From positions 3,507,278 to 3,571,277 of the forward strand of contig NZ_LT629791.1 of NCBI RefSeq assembly GCF_900105925.1: 64,000 nt of DNA, in the 5' to 3' direction. Source of the stretch: Jiangella alkaliphila. Its GTDB lineage: Bacteria > Actinomycetota > Actinomycetes > Jiangellales > Jiangellaceae. The translations under genes and the position numbers were made by a program. Under the pieces are notes generated by a model. The model made no database searches. It saw nothing but the letters and a program-made list of their open reading frames with translations, and was not told the origin of the DNA. Positions 23,410 through 32,021 of this stretch are shown one piece after another (positions within the stretch are counted from its first letter, which is position 1; each line of letters opens with the position of its first letter).

Positions 23410-25092
23410 ATGACGCGACGGAGCAGTGAACCGACCGACGAACCACATCACCGAGGCACCCGGCGGCACCCCGGTTCCGCCGCCGGGAACCCGGCCGGCG
23501 ACGACAACGACGGCCATGACGGCCATGAAGCGCGGGCCGCGCGCGCTGCCGAACGGGCCGCTCGCGCGGAACGCGCCGCCGAACGGGCCGAGCATGTCCG
23601 GCGGCAACAGGCCGACGCCGCGGACATGACCAGCGCGGTCGCCGCGCGGGTCGCCGAGCTGGAGTCGATCCTGGTCGACGGCCTCGCCGTCGGCGGGCCG
23701 GTGTACATCGACCAGCTCCGGCACGCGTACCGGCCATGGCCGTTCGTGCCCGACCGTGCGCTGGTCACCGCCGCCGAGAAGCCGGCGTGGGACGACTACG
23801 CGCCGCCCCCGATGGGCTGGCTGGCCCGGGTGCTGACCGGCGGCCGCCGAAGGGCCGCCACGCAGGCCCGTGCCAGGTTCGGGCGGGCCGTCCGCGCGCA
23901 CCGCGAGCACGAGGAGCTGCGGCTGGCCGCCCTGGCCGAGGCCGAGCGACGGCATGCGGTCGCCGAGGCGTCGCGGCGCGAGCAGATCGACCGCCACAAC
24001 GCGCAGGTCGACCAGGTCGAGCTGGGTGTCGAGGCCGGCGACGCTCGCGCGGTCGCGGACTACTACCAGCTGCTCATCGAGGCGGCGCCGCTGCCCGACG
24101 GCCTGCCCGCGGCCGTCGACGTCGCGTACCGGCCGGACGAGCGACGGTTGCTGGTGGTGCGCGAACTGCCGACGGTGGAAATCGTCCCCGTCGTCCGCGA
24201 ATACCAGTACGTGCGGTCGCTGGACAAGGTCGCGCCGCGGCTGCGCACCGCCAAGGACATCCGCCGCCTCTACTCCGGCGTGGTGGCGCAGCTGGTCCTG
24301 CGCACGCTGCACGCGGCGTTCGAGGCGCAGCCGCCGGGGCTGGTCGACGAGGTCGCCGTCAACGCGCACGTGTCGACCCGCAACCGCGCGACCGGGCGGT
24401 CGGAGCATCCGTGCCTGGTCAGCGTCACCGCCACCCGCGAGCAGTTCGGCGACCTCGTCCTGACCCGCCTCGAACCGCGGGAGTGCCTGCGGCACCTGTC
24501 CGCCGTCGTGTCGCCGCACCCGTGGGACCTGGAGGCCGTCCCGCCGATCTTCGACCCCGACCTGTCCCGGTACCGCGTGGTCGAGCCGCAGGACGCCGCC
24601 GCGCTGCTGGACGGGCGCCCGGTGCTGCTCCAGCTGCGGCCGGTCGAGTTCGAGCACCTCGTGCGCCAGCTGTTCGAGGCGATGGGCATGCGTGCCTGGA
24701 CCACGCAGGCCTCCGCCGACGACGGCGTCGATGCGGTCGCCGTCAACACCGACCCGATCATGGGCGGGGTCTGCGTCGTGCAGGCCAAGCGCTACCGCAA
24801 GGTCGTCCCGCCCGACGCCGTCCGCGCGCTGGCCGGCGCGATGGACGACAAGCGGGCCGGCCGCGGCGTCCTCGTGACGACGTCGTGGTTCGGCCGGGCG
24901 ACGCACGAGTTCGCGGCCCGGCACGGGCGCATCCAGCTGATCGACGGAGGTCAGCTGGAGCACCTGCTCGCCGAGCATCTCGGCCTGCAGGTCACCATCG
25001 GCCCGCTGGAGCGGCCGATCCCGCGGCAGTCCGGCCGGTCCGGCCGGTCGCCGGACGTCGCCCCGCCGGCCGTGAATCCGCCGCCGTTGTGA
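23410..25092 (+). CDS. Mrr-type restriction endonuclease-fold protein
   Basis: 560 aa from ATG 23410 (MTRRSSEPTDEPHH); longer in-frame starts read into the promoter region. The N-terminal 80 residues are an Ala/Arg/Glu-rich helix likely to form a coiled coil; about 130-400 form an uncharacterised middle domain; the C-terminus (about 405-535) is an Mrr_cat PD-(D/E)XK domain with E415, D441 (DDGVDAVAV) and Q458-A-K460 (VVQAKRYRK). Mrr proteins cut modified DNA or act in stress responses. No methyltransferase or McrBC partner is adjacent, so it is a solitary Type IV-like nuclease or a housekeeping paralogue. Confidence 0.85.
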   Translation: MTRRSSEPTDEPHHRGTRRHPGSAAGNPAGDDNDGHDGHEARAARAAERAARAERAAERAEHVRRQQADAADMTSAVAARVAELESILVDGLAVGGPVYIDQLRHAYRPWPFVPDRALVTAAEKPAWDDYAPPPMGWLARVLTGGRRRAATQARARFGRAVRAHREHEELRLAALAEAERRHAVAEASRREQIDRHNAQVDQVELGVEAGDARAVADYYQLLIEAAPLPDGLPAAVDVAYRPDERRLLVVRELPTVEIVPVVREYQYVRSLDKVAPRLRTAKDIRRLYSGVVAQLVLRTLHAAFEAQPPGLVDEVAVNAHVSTRNRATGRSEHPCLVSVTATREQFGDLVLTRLEPRECLRHLSAVVSPHPWDLEAVPPIFDPDLSRYRVVEPQDAAALLDGRPVLLQLRPVEFEHLVRQLFEAMGMRAWTTQASADDGVDAVAVNTDPIMGGVCVVQAKRYRKVVPPDAVRALAGAMDDKRAGRGVLVTTSWFGRATHEFAARHGRIQLIDGGQLEHLLAEHLGLQVTIGPLERPIPRQSGRSGRSPDVAPPAVNPPPL

Positions 25093-25139
25093 GATCGATG
25101 CGGAAATGATCTTGCGTTCGCGCTGCTGGTCCGCCAATG

Positions 25140-25151
25140 TCTTTCGTGACA
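25140..25151 (+). promoter_or_regulatory. Second copy of the TCTTTCGTGACA element
   Basis: Identical to 23345-23356. It lies 36 bases before the start of the small secreted protein gene and continues into TGACAATCCGGTTGTCG, an imperfect palindrome (TGACAA/TTGTCG). It may be a shared regulatory site for the nuclease and secreted-protein genes. Confidence 0.35.
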
Positions 25152-25187
25152 ATCCGGTTGTCGCAGGGCAAAAGGAGGACTCACCGG

Positions 25188-25661
25188 ATGAAACGCGTCA
25201 TCTCAGCTCTTGCCTTCGTCCTGTTCCTGCTGCTCGGTTTCGCCGCGCCCGCGGCCGCCGGCGGCGACTCCGATCCGACGATCGACGACGACCGCATGGC
25301 CGTGTCGGCCGGTCCGTGCGGCGGGTCGTACCGCCACGTCGGGCACTACCCGATCGGCTCGTCACCGGTGCTCGGCTACATGGACGTCTACTGGTCCGGC
25401 ACGGCGAAGCGCAACTGCCTGGTCGTCAACCACTCCAGCGCCACCTACGGCACCAAGCTGTACACCGAGGCGAGCATCTGGCCGTACGGCTCGGCGGCAC
25501 CCTCCTGCCCCAACAGCGTCGGCTGCGACGGCGGCATGTACAGCTACTACGCCGGCCCGGTCTACACGCCGGCGGGTGTGGACATGTCGAACCGCTGCCT
25601 CAACCTCAAGGGCGTGGTCGACTGGACGACGGCCACGCGCACCCGGGTGCACTGCGGCTGA
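25188..25661 (+). CDS. Small secreted protein, spore-associated protein A (SapA)-like
   Basis: 157 aa. A strong ribosome site AAAGGAGGA (25171-25179) fixes the ATG. A clean signal peptide (MKRVISALAFVLFLLLGFAAPAAAG) precedes a mature domain with five cysteines and the pattern CGGSYRHVG, KRNCLVVNHSS, YYAGPVYTPAG, RCLNLKG, which resembles the actinomycete SapA family. Role unknown; SapA is found on spore surfaces of Streptomyces. It may share a regulatory element with the upstream nuclease gene. Family assignment is from memory of the pattern only. Confidence 0.65.
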   Translation: MKRVISALAFVLFLLLGFAAPAAAGGDSDPTIDDDRMAVSAGPCGGSYRHVGHYPIGSSPVLGYMDVYWSGTAKRNCLVVNHSSATYGTKLYTEASIWPYGSAAPSCPNSVGCDGGMYSYYAGPVYTPAGVDMSNRCLNLKGVVDWTTATRTRVHCG

Positions 25662-25678
25662 CGAGCATCGCGCTGGCG

Positions 25679-26422
25679 TCAGCGGGCGGTACGGGCGCGC
25701 AGCTCGGCCAGCCGGCGGGCGGCGTACGCGGGCTCGGCGACCCAGCAGGTGGCCACCTCCCAGGCGACGCCGGCCGTCACCAGGTCGGTACGGTCGATCG
25801 GCACCGGGACGTCGACGTCCTCGGGGAGGTGGGCGAAGTCGAGCCACGGCAGGTCGACGCGTGACTCGTCCCAGTCGATCAGCGTGACGCGGTCGCCGTC
25901 GACCAGCACGTTCCCGGCGCCGAGGTCGCCGTGGACGGCGCACGGCGGGGCGGGCGGGAGCCGCCGCCAGCACGCGCGGACCAGCTCGGCGGCGTCGTCG
26001 GGCAGCGCGGTCAGGTCGACGTCACCGCCGCGCGACGCCGTCAGCAGGGCGGTGCTGCTCGCGAACCCCGGCCGCTGCGGCCAGTCGCGCGTGCAGTCGT
26101 GAACAGCGGCGGCCGCCGAAACGACCCGCCGCCAGTCGTCGGCCGTCGACGGGGGCCCGCCCGGGACGAACGGGTGCACGAGCACGCCACCGTGCTGACG
26201 CCGACCGTCGTCGGCGGGCACCACTCCGGCGACGGCGACACCGTGTGCGGCGAGGTGCTCCAGGAGGTCGAGCTCCCAGCTCAGCGACGGTTCCGCGCGG
26301 CCGGACACGCGCACCACGAACCGCTCGCCGCCACGCCGGGCGAGGAACACCGGATTGCGGGCGCCGCCGCGCAGCGGCTCCAGCAACTCGAGGCCACCCC
26401 AGGCGCTGACGTCGGGCACCAT
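25679..26422 (-). CDS. Aminoglycoside-phosphotransferase-fold kinase
   Basis: 247 aa. The catalytic loop CAVHGDLGAGNVLVDGD and the metal-binding DWDESRVDLPWLDF are intact; the N-lobe is short. APH-fold proteins phosphorylate antibiotics, choline, homoserine, sugars or fructosamines; nothing here identifies the acceptor. It diverges from a Dabb-domain gene with a 42-base gap. A second APH-fold gene lies 1 kb away (27483-28430) but is not closely similar. Confidence 0.82.
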   Translation of the reverse strand: MVPDVSAWGGLELLEPLRGGARNPVFLARRGGERFVVRVSGRAEPSLSWELDLLEHLAAHGVAVAGVVPADDGRRQHGGVLVHPFVPGGPPSTADDWRRVVSAAAAVHDCTRDWPQRPGFASSTALLTASRGGDVDLTALPDDAAELVRACWRRLPPAPPCAVHGDLGAGNVLVDGDRVTLIDWDESRVDLPWLDFAHLPEDVDVPVPIDRTDLVTAGVAWEVATCWVAEPAYAARRLAELRARTAR

Positions 26423-26464
26423 CCGGACGTTCTACCAGGAACGGCGCTCGGTTACGCTCCGTCC

Positions 26465-26758
26465 ATGATCCGGCACACGGTCGCCTTCCGCCTTCGTCAC
26501 CCCGCCGGCTCGGAGCAGGAGCGCGACTTCCTGCGCGCCGCCCTCGCGCTGGCGGACATCCCCGGCGTCGAGCGGTTCGAGCAGCTGCGGCAGACCAGCC
26601 CGAAGAACGAGTTCGCGTTCGGCTTCTCCATGGATTTCGCCGACCAAGCGGCCTACGACGGCTACAACGAGCACCCGGTGCACGTCGCGTTCGTCGCCGA
26701 CCGGTGGGTGGCCGAGGTCGATGACTTCCTCGAGCTCGACTACGAGCCGATCGGCTGA
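26465..26758 (+). CDS. Dabb (stress-responsive alpha/beta-barrel) protein
   Basis: 97 aa, MIRHTVAFRLRHPAGSEQERDF. The start, the central FAFGFSMDFADQAAYDGYNEHPVHVAFV and the length match the Dabb domain family of dimeric ferredoxin-like barrels, seen in stress-induced proteins and polyketide cyclases. No catalytic role can be assigned. Its 3' end overlaps the convergent MBL gene by 19 bases. Confidence 0.88.
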   Translation: MIRHTVAFRLRHPAGSEQERDFLRAALALADIPGVERFEQLRQTSPKNEFAFGFSMDFADQAAYDGYNEHPVHVAFVADRWVAEVDDFLELDYEPIG

Positions 26759-27486
26759 GCCGGCCCCGGTGCCGCGACGGTGACGTCCCGCGCGCCGGTG
26801 CGCGCGGCAGCGGCCAGGAACGCCGCGGGCTGCAGCCCCGGCCAGAGGTGCGTCAGCATGATCCGCCGGGCACCGGCGGCGACGCCCTGCTCGGCCGCCT
26901 CGACGGCGCTGCACAGCAGCCCGGCGTCCTCGTGCGGGACGGCGTCGGGGTAGGTCGCCTCGACGAGCAGCAGGTCGGCGTCGCGGGCCAGCTCGACGAG
27001 GGCCGGGTCCGGGCCGGCGTCGCCGCTGTAGGTCAGGGTCGCGCTGCCGTCGGTGATGCGCATGCCGAGGTTCGGCACGAAGTGCGGCAGCGACGCCGTC
27101 GCGACGTCGAACGGCCCGACGCGGACGCCGTCACCGTCGGTGAGCGTCGCCAGCTCGACGGCGCCGGCCACGGACCGGATGGAGTCTAGCGCCAGGACGG
27201 CATCGACCGCGCCCGCCGGGGCGTACACGGGCAGCGGCGCCGGCGGCTCGTCGCTCAGCGCCCGGGCCCGGAGCAGTGGGCTGAGGTCGGCGCAGTGGTC
27301 GGGATGCCCGTGGGAGACGACGACGGCGTCGACCGCGGCGGCGTCGATCGTCGCCAGCAGCCGGGGGAGCACCGCGTACCCGGGATCGACGAGCAGGCGG
27401 AAGCCGTCCCGTTCGAGCAGGTAGCCGCCGCACGCCTGGCCGGCCGCCGGCCAGGCGCCGCAGCCGCCGAACACGGTGAGCCTCAT
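26740..27486 (-). CDS. MBL-fold metallo-hydrolase
   Basis: 248 aa. SHGHPDHCAD supplies the metal-binding HxHxDH motif, YSGDAGPD the bridging Asp, and MLTHLWPG the last His. This is the RNase Z-like/cyclic phosphodiesterase branch of the metallo-beta-lactamase fold; the substrate is unknown. The ATG overlaps the stop of the upstream APH-fold gene (ATGA at 27483-27486), so the two are probably translated together. Confidence 0.88.
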   Translation of the reverse strand: MRLTVFGGCGAWPAAGQACGGYLLERDGFRLLVDPGYAVLPRLLATIDAAAVDAVVVSHGHPDHCADLSPLLRARALSDEPPAPLPVYAPAGAVDAVLALDSIRSVAGAVELATLTDGDGVRVGPFDVATASLPHFVPNLGMRITDGSATLTYSGDAGPDPALVELARDADLLLVEATYPDAVPHEDAGLLCSAVEAAEQGVAAGARRIMLTHLWPGLQPAAFLAAAARTGARDVTVAAPGPAQPIGS

Positions 27487-28430
27487 CGCAGCGCCGCCAG
27501 CAGGCCGTCCAGCCGGTCGCGGGTGTGCTGGTCGTCGAGCATCTCGCCGATCCACGCCTCGGAGTGCGACCGGCCGCGCGAGCGGTGGTTCGGCCGCAAC
27601 CACTCGGTGGCCGCGATCTCGGCGATGTGCCCGAGCACAGCGATCAGCATGGAGAAGTCGCCGCTGGCGGTGACGCGGCCAGGGCCGCCGGCCTCCGCGT
27701 AGGCGCTCGCCAGGGCGCGGGCCCGGCCGGGATCGGTGCGGCCGAACTCGAACAGCGCGACCGCGAGCTCCTGTGCCGGGCCGGCCGGGCCGCTGTTCTC
27801 CCAGTCGATGACGCACACGCCGCCAGAGGCCGTCGAGACGAGGTTGTCGGCCATGAGGTCGCGGTGGCAGGTGCGCAACGCCGCCGGGGGAGTGAGCCAC
27901 GACTCCAGCTCGACCAGCTCGTCGCGCACCGCCGCCAGGCGGCCGGCGAATGGTGCGCCCTCAGCGTGCAGCTCCGCGATCAGCTCGTCCCACCGCGGCG
28001 CGCCGACGGGGTCGAGGTACCAGCGGTCGGGGTCGGTGATGGGCCCGGCGTGTTCGGCGCCCGGCACCAGGTGGGTCGCGGCGACAGCGGCGCCGACCAG
28101 CTCGGGGTCGAGCAGCGGATCGGGCTCGCCCAGGTCGATCCACTCGTAGACCCGCAGCCGGACCCCGTCGACGACGGCGAACAGGGTGCCCTCGGCGGTG
28201 CGGCGGATGCGCGGCGCCGGGACGCCCGAGGCGGCGGCGGCCTCCTGGAACGCGGCCGCCGGGGCGAGCGCGGCCTCGTCCTCGTGCCGGAACGGGACCT
28301 TGACCGCCCACCGTCCGTCCGACGTGACGAGCCGCCAGACGACGCCCTGCTTGCCGCGTGCGACCGGGCCGTCGGACAGCGCCGCACGAGCGCCCAGGTC
28401 GAAGCGGTCGGCGATCGCGGCGGCGTCCAC
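27483..28430 (-). CDS. Aminoglycoside-phosphotransferase-fold kinase, second
   Basis: 315 aa. The N-lobe ALSDGPVARGKQGVVWRLVT and WAVKVPFR form the ATP site; the catalytic loop TCHRDLMADNLVS and VIDWENSGP the metal site. The length and CHRDLMADN resemble streptomycin/aminoglycoside or small-molecule kinases. It is coupled to an MBL hydrolase by an ATGA overlap; a joint detoxification or salvage role is inference. Confidence 0.85.
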   Translation of the reverse strand: MDAAAIADRFDLGARAALSDGPVARGKQGVVWRLVTSDGRWAVKVPFRHEDEAALAPAAAFQEAAAASGVPAPRIRRTAEGTLFAVVDGVRLRVYEWIDLGEPDPLLDPELVGAAVAATHLVPGAEHAGPITDPDRWYLDPVGAPRWDELIAELHAEGAPFAGRLAAVRDELVELESWLTPPAALRTCHRDLMADNLVSTASGGVCVIDWENSGPAGPAQELAVALFEFGRTDPGRARALASAYAEAGGPGRVTASGDFSMLIAVLGHIAEIAATEWLRPNHRSRGRSHSEAWIGEMLDDQHTRDRLDGLLAALR

Positions 28431-28459
28431 CGCGCCACTCCATCACAGCGCCGACGGCG

Positions 28460-29161
28460 TCAGCCAGCGAGTTCCGCGACCGGCCGCTCAGGCGTCAAGA
28501 TCGTCAGCCGCGGCGTGACACCCGGCCAGGCCCTGGTGAGGTCGGCCGCCAGGGCCGTGAGCAGCGCCTCGACGTCGGCGGCGGCGCCAGGGTGCAGCGC
28601 CTCGGACACGATCAGCACGTCGCGGGTCTCCGGCCGGACGATCGACGTGCCGCTCTGCTTGTGCGTCCAGCGCCGGGCATGCGCCTGACCGGCCTCGTCG
28701 GCGAAGATCACCTCGCCGGGCACCGGCCGCTCCACCTCGCCGCCGAACGACGCGTACGTCTCGTCGCCCTGCGCCCGGCAGACCTCGAGGTCGCCCTTGA
28801 CGCGGTCGCGGTCCAGCGCGGCGACCGGGATCGCGGCCGCCGCCGACGCCGCGTTGCACAGGTCGACCAGCGGGTGGATCCGCGGCAGAGTGCCGTCCTT
28901 CCCCAGCCGGCGCAGCAGCGACTCCGAGGCGCACCGGTACTGCGTCGGCTTCACGCCCATCGCGGCGAACGTGCGCCGCCAGGCCTGCAACTGGGGGAGC
29001 GCGCTGGCCGGCCCGGCGGCGAGCAGCTCCTGTGCCCGCTCGAGGTACCGGTCGACGGCGTCGTCGGGCGCGGCCCGGTCGCTGACGCCGTCGACGGAGA
29101 GGACCCCGGCGGCCAGGGTGGGGTGGTCGGCCCAGATCTCCGGGGCGTGACGGAACCGCAT
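28460..29161 (-). CDS. B3/B4 tRNA-editing-domain protein
   Basis: 233 aa. The core (about 60-200) has GVKPTQYRCASESLLRR, PLVDLCNAASAAAAIPV and EVIFADEAGQAHARRW, the pattern of free-standing B3/4 domains related to the editing site of phenylalanyl-tRNA synthetase beta. Such proteins may clear mischarged tRNA. It is a single gene, divergent from the SDR gene with an 89-base gap. Confidence 0.85.
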   Translation of the reverse strand: MRFRHAPEIWADHPTLAAGVLSVDGVSDRAAPDDAVDRYLERAQELLAAGPASALPQLQAWRRTFAAMGVKPTQYRCASESLLRRLGKDGTLPRIHPLVDLCNAASAAAAIPVAALDRDRVKGDLEVCRAQGDETYASFGGEVERPVPGEVIFADEAGQAHARRWTHKQSGTSIVRPETRDVLIVSEALHPGAAADVEALLTALAADLTRAWPGVTPRLTILTPERPVAELAG

Positions 29162-29237
29162 GCGGGCATCCTGCGTGCCGACGCCCGGGACGCGACAGGG
29201 CCAGCCGGGCGTCCGTGCACTGGGCCAGACGGTTGGA

Positions 29238-29250
29238 TACAGTCACTGTA
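29238..29250 (+). promoter_or_regulatory. Perfect 13-bp palindrome abutting the SDR start
   Basis: TACAGT, C, ACTGTA reads the same on both strands and ends at the base before ATG 29251. TACAGT itself has the TANNNT form of a -10 box with a 7-base gap to the ATG, so a repressor (TetR or MarR type) bound here would cover the promoter and start of a leaderless transcript. Confidence 0.5.
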
Positions 29251-30038
29251 ATGAAAGGTTTCGAGGGGAGGTCGCGCTCGTCACCGGGGCGAGCCGCGGC
29301 ATCGGCGCCGCGACGGCGCGGGCGTTCGCGGCCGCCGGGGCGGCGGTCGTGCTGGTGGCACGCGACGCGGACGCGCTGGCGGCGGTGCGGGCGGGCATCG
29401 AGGCGGACGGCGGGACGGCGCTGGTCGTCGCGGCCGACCTGACGAGGGCCGACGACGCGGCGCGGATGGCCGAGCCCGCCGTCGAGCGGTTCGGCCGGCT
29501 CGACGCCGCCGTCAACGCGGCCGCGGCGCACGGCGGCCGGCCGACGCCGCTGGCCGGGCTCGCCGTCGAGGAGTGGGACCGGACGATCGCGGTCAGCCTG
29601 CGCGGCGCGTTCCTGTCGCTGCGCGCCGAGATCGCCGCGATGGTGCCGTCCGGCGGCGGCGCGATCGTCAACGTCGCGTCGACGACCGGCTTCGAGGCGG
29701 TGGCCGGGCTGGCGCCGTACGTGGCCGCCAAGCACGGGCTGATCGGGCTGACCAAGACCGCCGCGCTCGACCACGCCGCCGACGGCGTCCGCGTCAACGC
29801 CATCGCGCCCGGGCCGACGCACACCGAGCAACTGGACCGCGCCGGCCCCGCCGCCCGCGAGCGCGTCGCCGCCGCCGTCCCCGTCCACCGGCTCGGCACC
29901 CCGGACGAGGTGGCGGCCGCGGCGCTCTGGCTCTGCGGCGACCAGGCCGCGTTCGTCACCGGCGCCACCCTCGCCGTCGACGGCGGTCTGCTGGCGGGTC
30001 AGCCGCCGTTCGGGGCTTCTGTCCGATCCCGCGAGTAG
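29251..30038 (+). CDS. SDR-family oxidoreductase with apparent 1-base frameshift near the start
   Basis: About 262 aa if the frame is restored. The body (from about 29275) has the Rossmann motif TGASRGIGA, an NAAA segment, the catalytic Ser in NVASTTGF, YVAAKHG (Tyr and Lys), and a C-terminal DGG. In the given sequence ATG 29251 opens MKGFEG and then leaves the SDR frame; one extra G in the run after GAG (29263-29270) would give MKGFEGEVALVTGASRGIG, the usual SDR start. The only in-frame start as written is a remote ATG at 29160 with an unrelated leader. Either a sequencing slip in a G-run or a real inactivating deletion. Confidence 0.8.
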
Positions 30039-30113
30039 CGTCCGCCCGGCAGGCGGCACAGGGGGTGCGGCCTGCGCGGTTCGGGTGGGACCGCCACGAC
30101 GCAGGGGGGATCC

Positions 30114-30869
30114 ATGAACGAGCAGCAGTGGGCCGAGGGCTGGTACCAGGACGGGCAGGACCCGGCGGTGGACCGGTGGTGGGACGGCACCCGCTGGACC
30201 GGTGCGACGCGGCCCCGAGGCGGGCCGGCCGCCATGACGGCGCAGCGGCCGATGCCGGCCACGGTGGGCGTCGCGGAGCCGCCGAAGAAGCGACACCGCC
30301 TCCGCAACGCCGTCCTCATCGTCATCGGGGTGATCGCGCTGATCGTGATCGTCCAGGCCGCCGGCGGCGGGGACGACCCCGAGACGCCGGCGACGACGCA
30401 GGAGGAGGACGCCGCCGCGCCTGCGGGAGAGGAGCCGGCGGCGGAGGAGCCGGCGGAACCGGCCGAGGAGGCGGCTCCGGGACTCGGCGACCCGGCCGAG
30501 GACGGCGACTTCACCTTCGTCGTCGACGCCGTCGAGGACGGGCCGGAGCGGATCGGCGACGACGCCTTCGGGGTCAGCCCGCAGGGCCGGTTCGTCTACG
30601 TGACCATCACCGTCACCAACCACGGCGACGCGCCCGGGTCGTTCTTCGGCGACAACCAGTACCTCATCGACACCGAGGGCCGGAAGGCGAGCGCCGACGC
30701 CGAGGCCGCCATCTACCTGCCCGAGTCGCAGTCGCTCTACGAGGAGATCAACCCCGGCAACACGCTGACCGGGACGGTCGTCTTCGACATCGCGGCCGAC
30801 GCGGTTCCGGCCGCCGTGGAGCTGCACGACTCGTTGTTCTCCGGCGGCGTCACCGTCAGCCTTTCGTAG
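30114..30869 (+). CDS. DUF2510/DUF4352 membrane-anchored protein
   Basis: 251 aa. A DUF2510 motif (WYQDGQDPAVDRWWDGTRWTG) opens the protein, then one membrane helix (about 63-81), an acidic Glu/Pro/Ala-rich linker, and an extracytoplasmic immunoglobulin-like DUF4352 domain (about 125-250). This layout is common in actinomycete surface proteins of unknown function. A purine-rich GCAGGGGGGATCC precedes the ATG. The end overlaps the convergent gene by 14 bases. Confidence 0.85.
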   Translation: MNEQQWAEGWYQDGQDPAVDRWWDGTRWTGATRPRGGPAAMTAQRPMPATVGVAEPPKKRHRLRNAVLIVIGVIALIVIVQAAGGGDDPETPATTQEEDAAAPAGEEPAAEEPAEPAEEAAPGLGDPAEDGDFTFVVDAVEDGPERIGDDAFGVSPQGRFVYVTITVTNHGDAPGSFFGDNQYLIDTEGRKASADAEAAIYLPESQSLYEEINPGNTLTGTVVFDIAADAVPAAVELHDSLFSGGVTVSLS

Positions 30870-31332
30870 CGGCGGGGCGGAAGTCCATGATCCAGTCGGT
30901 CTTCCAGGGCGCCTCCTCGTCGAACTGGTAGGACTGCTCCCAGCGGGCGGTGCCGGGGGTGTGGGTCCAGACGAACCGCACCCGCGCCGCCCGGCCGTCG
31001 CGCTCTTCGGAGCCGTAGAAGACGCCGACGCCGTCCTCGAAGCGGCCCTCCATGGGCGAGTCGAAGTCGCCCGGGCGGCGGGAGGTCGTCCAGAAGATGC
31101 GCCACAGGTCGGCGACCGGGTCGTAGAGCCGGACGGTCGCCGCTTCCCATGGCGCGTAGCCGGGCAGCCCGGCGAAGCTGAACGCGTCGACGTTGCCCAG
31201 GCCGCCGAGGATGGGCCCCGCCTGGCACGTCGTCGGGAACTCGACCCAGGAGGTGTCGTCGTCGAGGTCGGGAGGCCAGCGGTTGCGCACGTCCCACCGC
31301 CCGAACAGGAAGTCGAAGTCGGCGTCGCTCAT
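30856..31332 (-). CDS. Conserved hypothetical protein, DUF1579-like beta-barrel
   Basis: 158 aa, MSDADFDFLFGRWDVRNRW. The FDFLFGRWDV opening, central PMEGRFEDGVGVFYGSEE and WTHTPGTARWEQSYQF resemble DUF1579 and related lipocalin-like proteins. It has no signal peptide or catalytic motif. Function unknown. Confidence 0.7.
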   Translation of the reverse strand: MSDADFDFLFGRWDVRNRWPPDLDDDTSWVEFPTTCQAGPILGGLGNVDAFSFAGLPGYAPWEAATVRLYDPVADLWRIFWTTSRRPGDFDSPMEGRFEDGVGVFYGSEERDGRAARVRFVWTHTPGTARWEQSYQFDEEAPWKTDWIMDFRPAATKG

Positions 31333-31378
31333 GGGCCCACCCAAGCACCCGGCACCGACAAGGTCGGTGGCGCGACCG

Positions 31379-31939
31379 CTACCGGGGCACGTCCGCGTGC
31401 GAGGGCACCTGGTTCCCGTCGATGGACGCTCGATCGGCCGCACTCAGCCCGGCCGCGGCGAGCAGCCGCTGGACCATGGCGTTCTTGCGATGCCCGTAAT
31501 CGTCGATGTCCGCGGCGTCGGCGCCGGCCCGGCGTTTCACCGCCGCGTACTCGTCGCGCAGGGCGGCGTCGCGGCGGAGCACGTCGCGGACCGCCAGGTG
31601 GTTGCGCAGCGCCAGCGACCCGTCGACGATCACGTAGGTGTTCGTGCCGGCCAGCCGCTCCGGCTCCTTGAACGCCCACCGCAGCGGGATGCCGAGCTCG
31701 CCGAGCGGGCGGAAGCCGAGCCCGGCCAGCACGTCCGACGTCCGGGCGACGTCGGCGCGCGCGACCACGATGTCGCAGTCGATGACGGGCTTGGCGGCCA
31801 GGCCGGGCACCGACGTGCTGCCGACGTGCTCGATCGCCACCACCGGCACGCCGCCGGCCGCCATCGCCGCCGCGTACTCGTCGCGCAGCCGGGTGAACCG
31901 CTCGGGCCACTGCGGGTCGTGGTCGACGACGGTGATCAT
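31379..31939 (-). CDS. GrpB-family nucleotidyltransferase-fold protein
   Basis: 186 aa. VVDHDPQWPERF, IEHVGSTSVPGLAAKPVIDCDIVV and GNTYVI-type segments (AGTNTYVIVDGS) identify the GrpB/UPF0157 family, with the GSTSV and D.D residues of a minimal nucleotidyltransferase. Biological role not established. It is divergent from a VOC gene. Confidence 0.9.
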   Translation of the reverse strand: MITVVDHDPQWPERFTRLRDEYAAAMAAGGVPVVAIEHVGSTSVPGLAAKPVIDCDIVVARADVARTSDVLAGLGFRPLGELGIPLRWAFKEPERLAGTNTYVIVDGSLALRNHLAVRDVLRRDAALRDEYAAVKRRAGADAADIDDYGHRKNAMVQRLLAAAGLSAADRASIDGNQVPSHADVPR

Positions 31940-32021
31940 CCGCCGCAGCCTAGCTCGACGGCTCCATCCCCTGGTGGCCGCCCCGCGAGGGGCGTACGTT
32001 CGACCAAGGGGGGTGATGGTC

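Noticed and set aside
29160-29250. ATG 29160 as the true start of the SDR gene
   Set aside because: It would add about 36 residues of unrelated sequence and overlap the divergent B3/4 start and the palindromic promoter.
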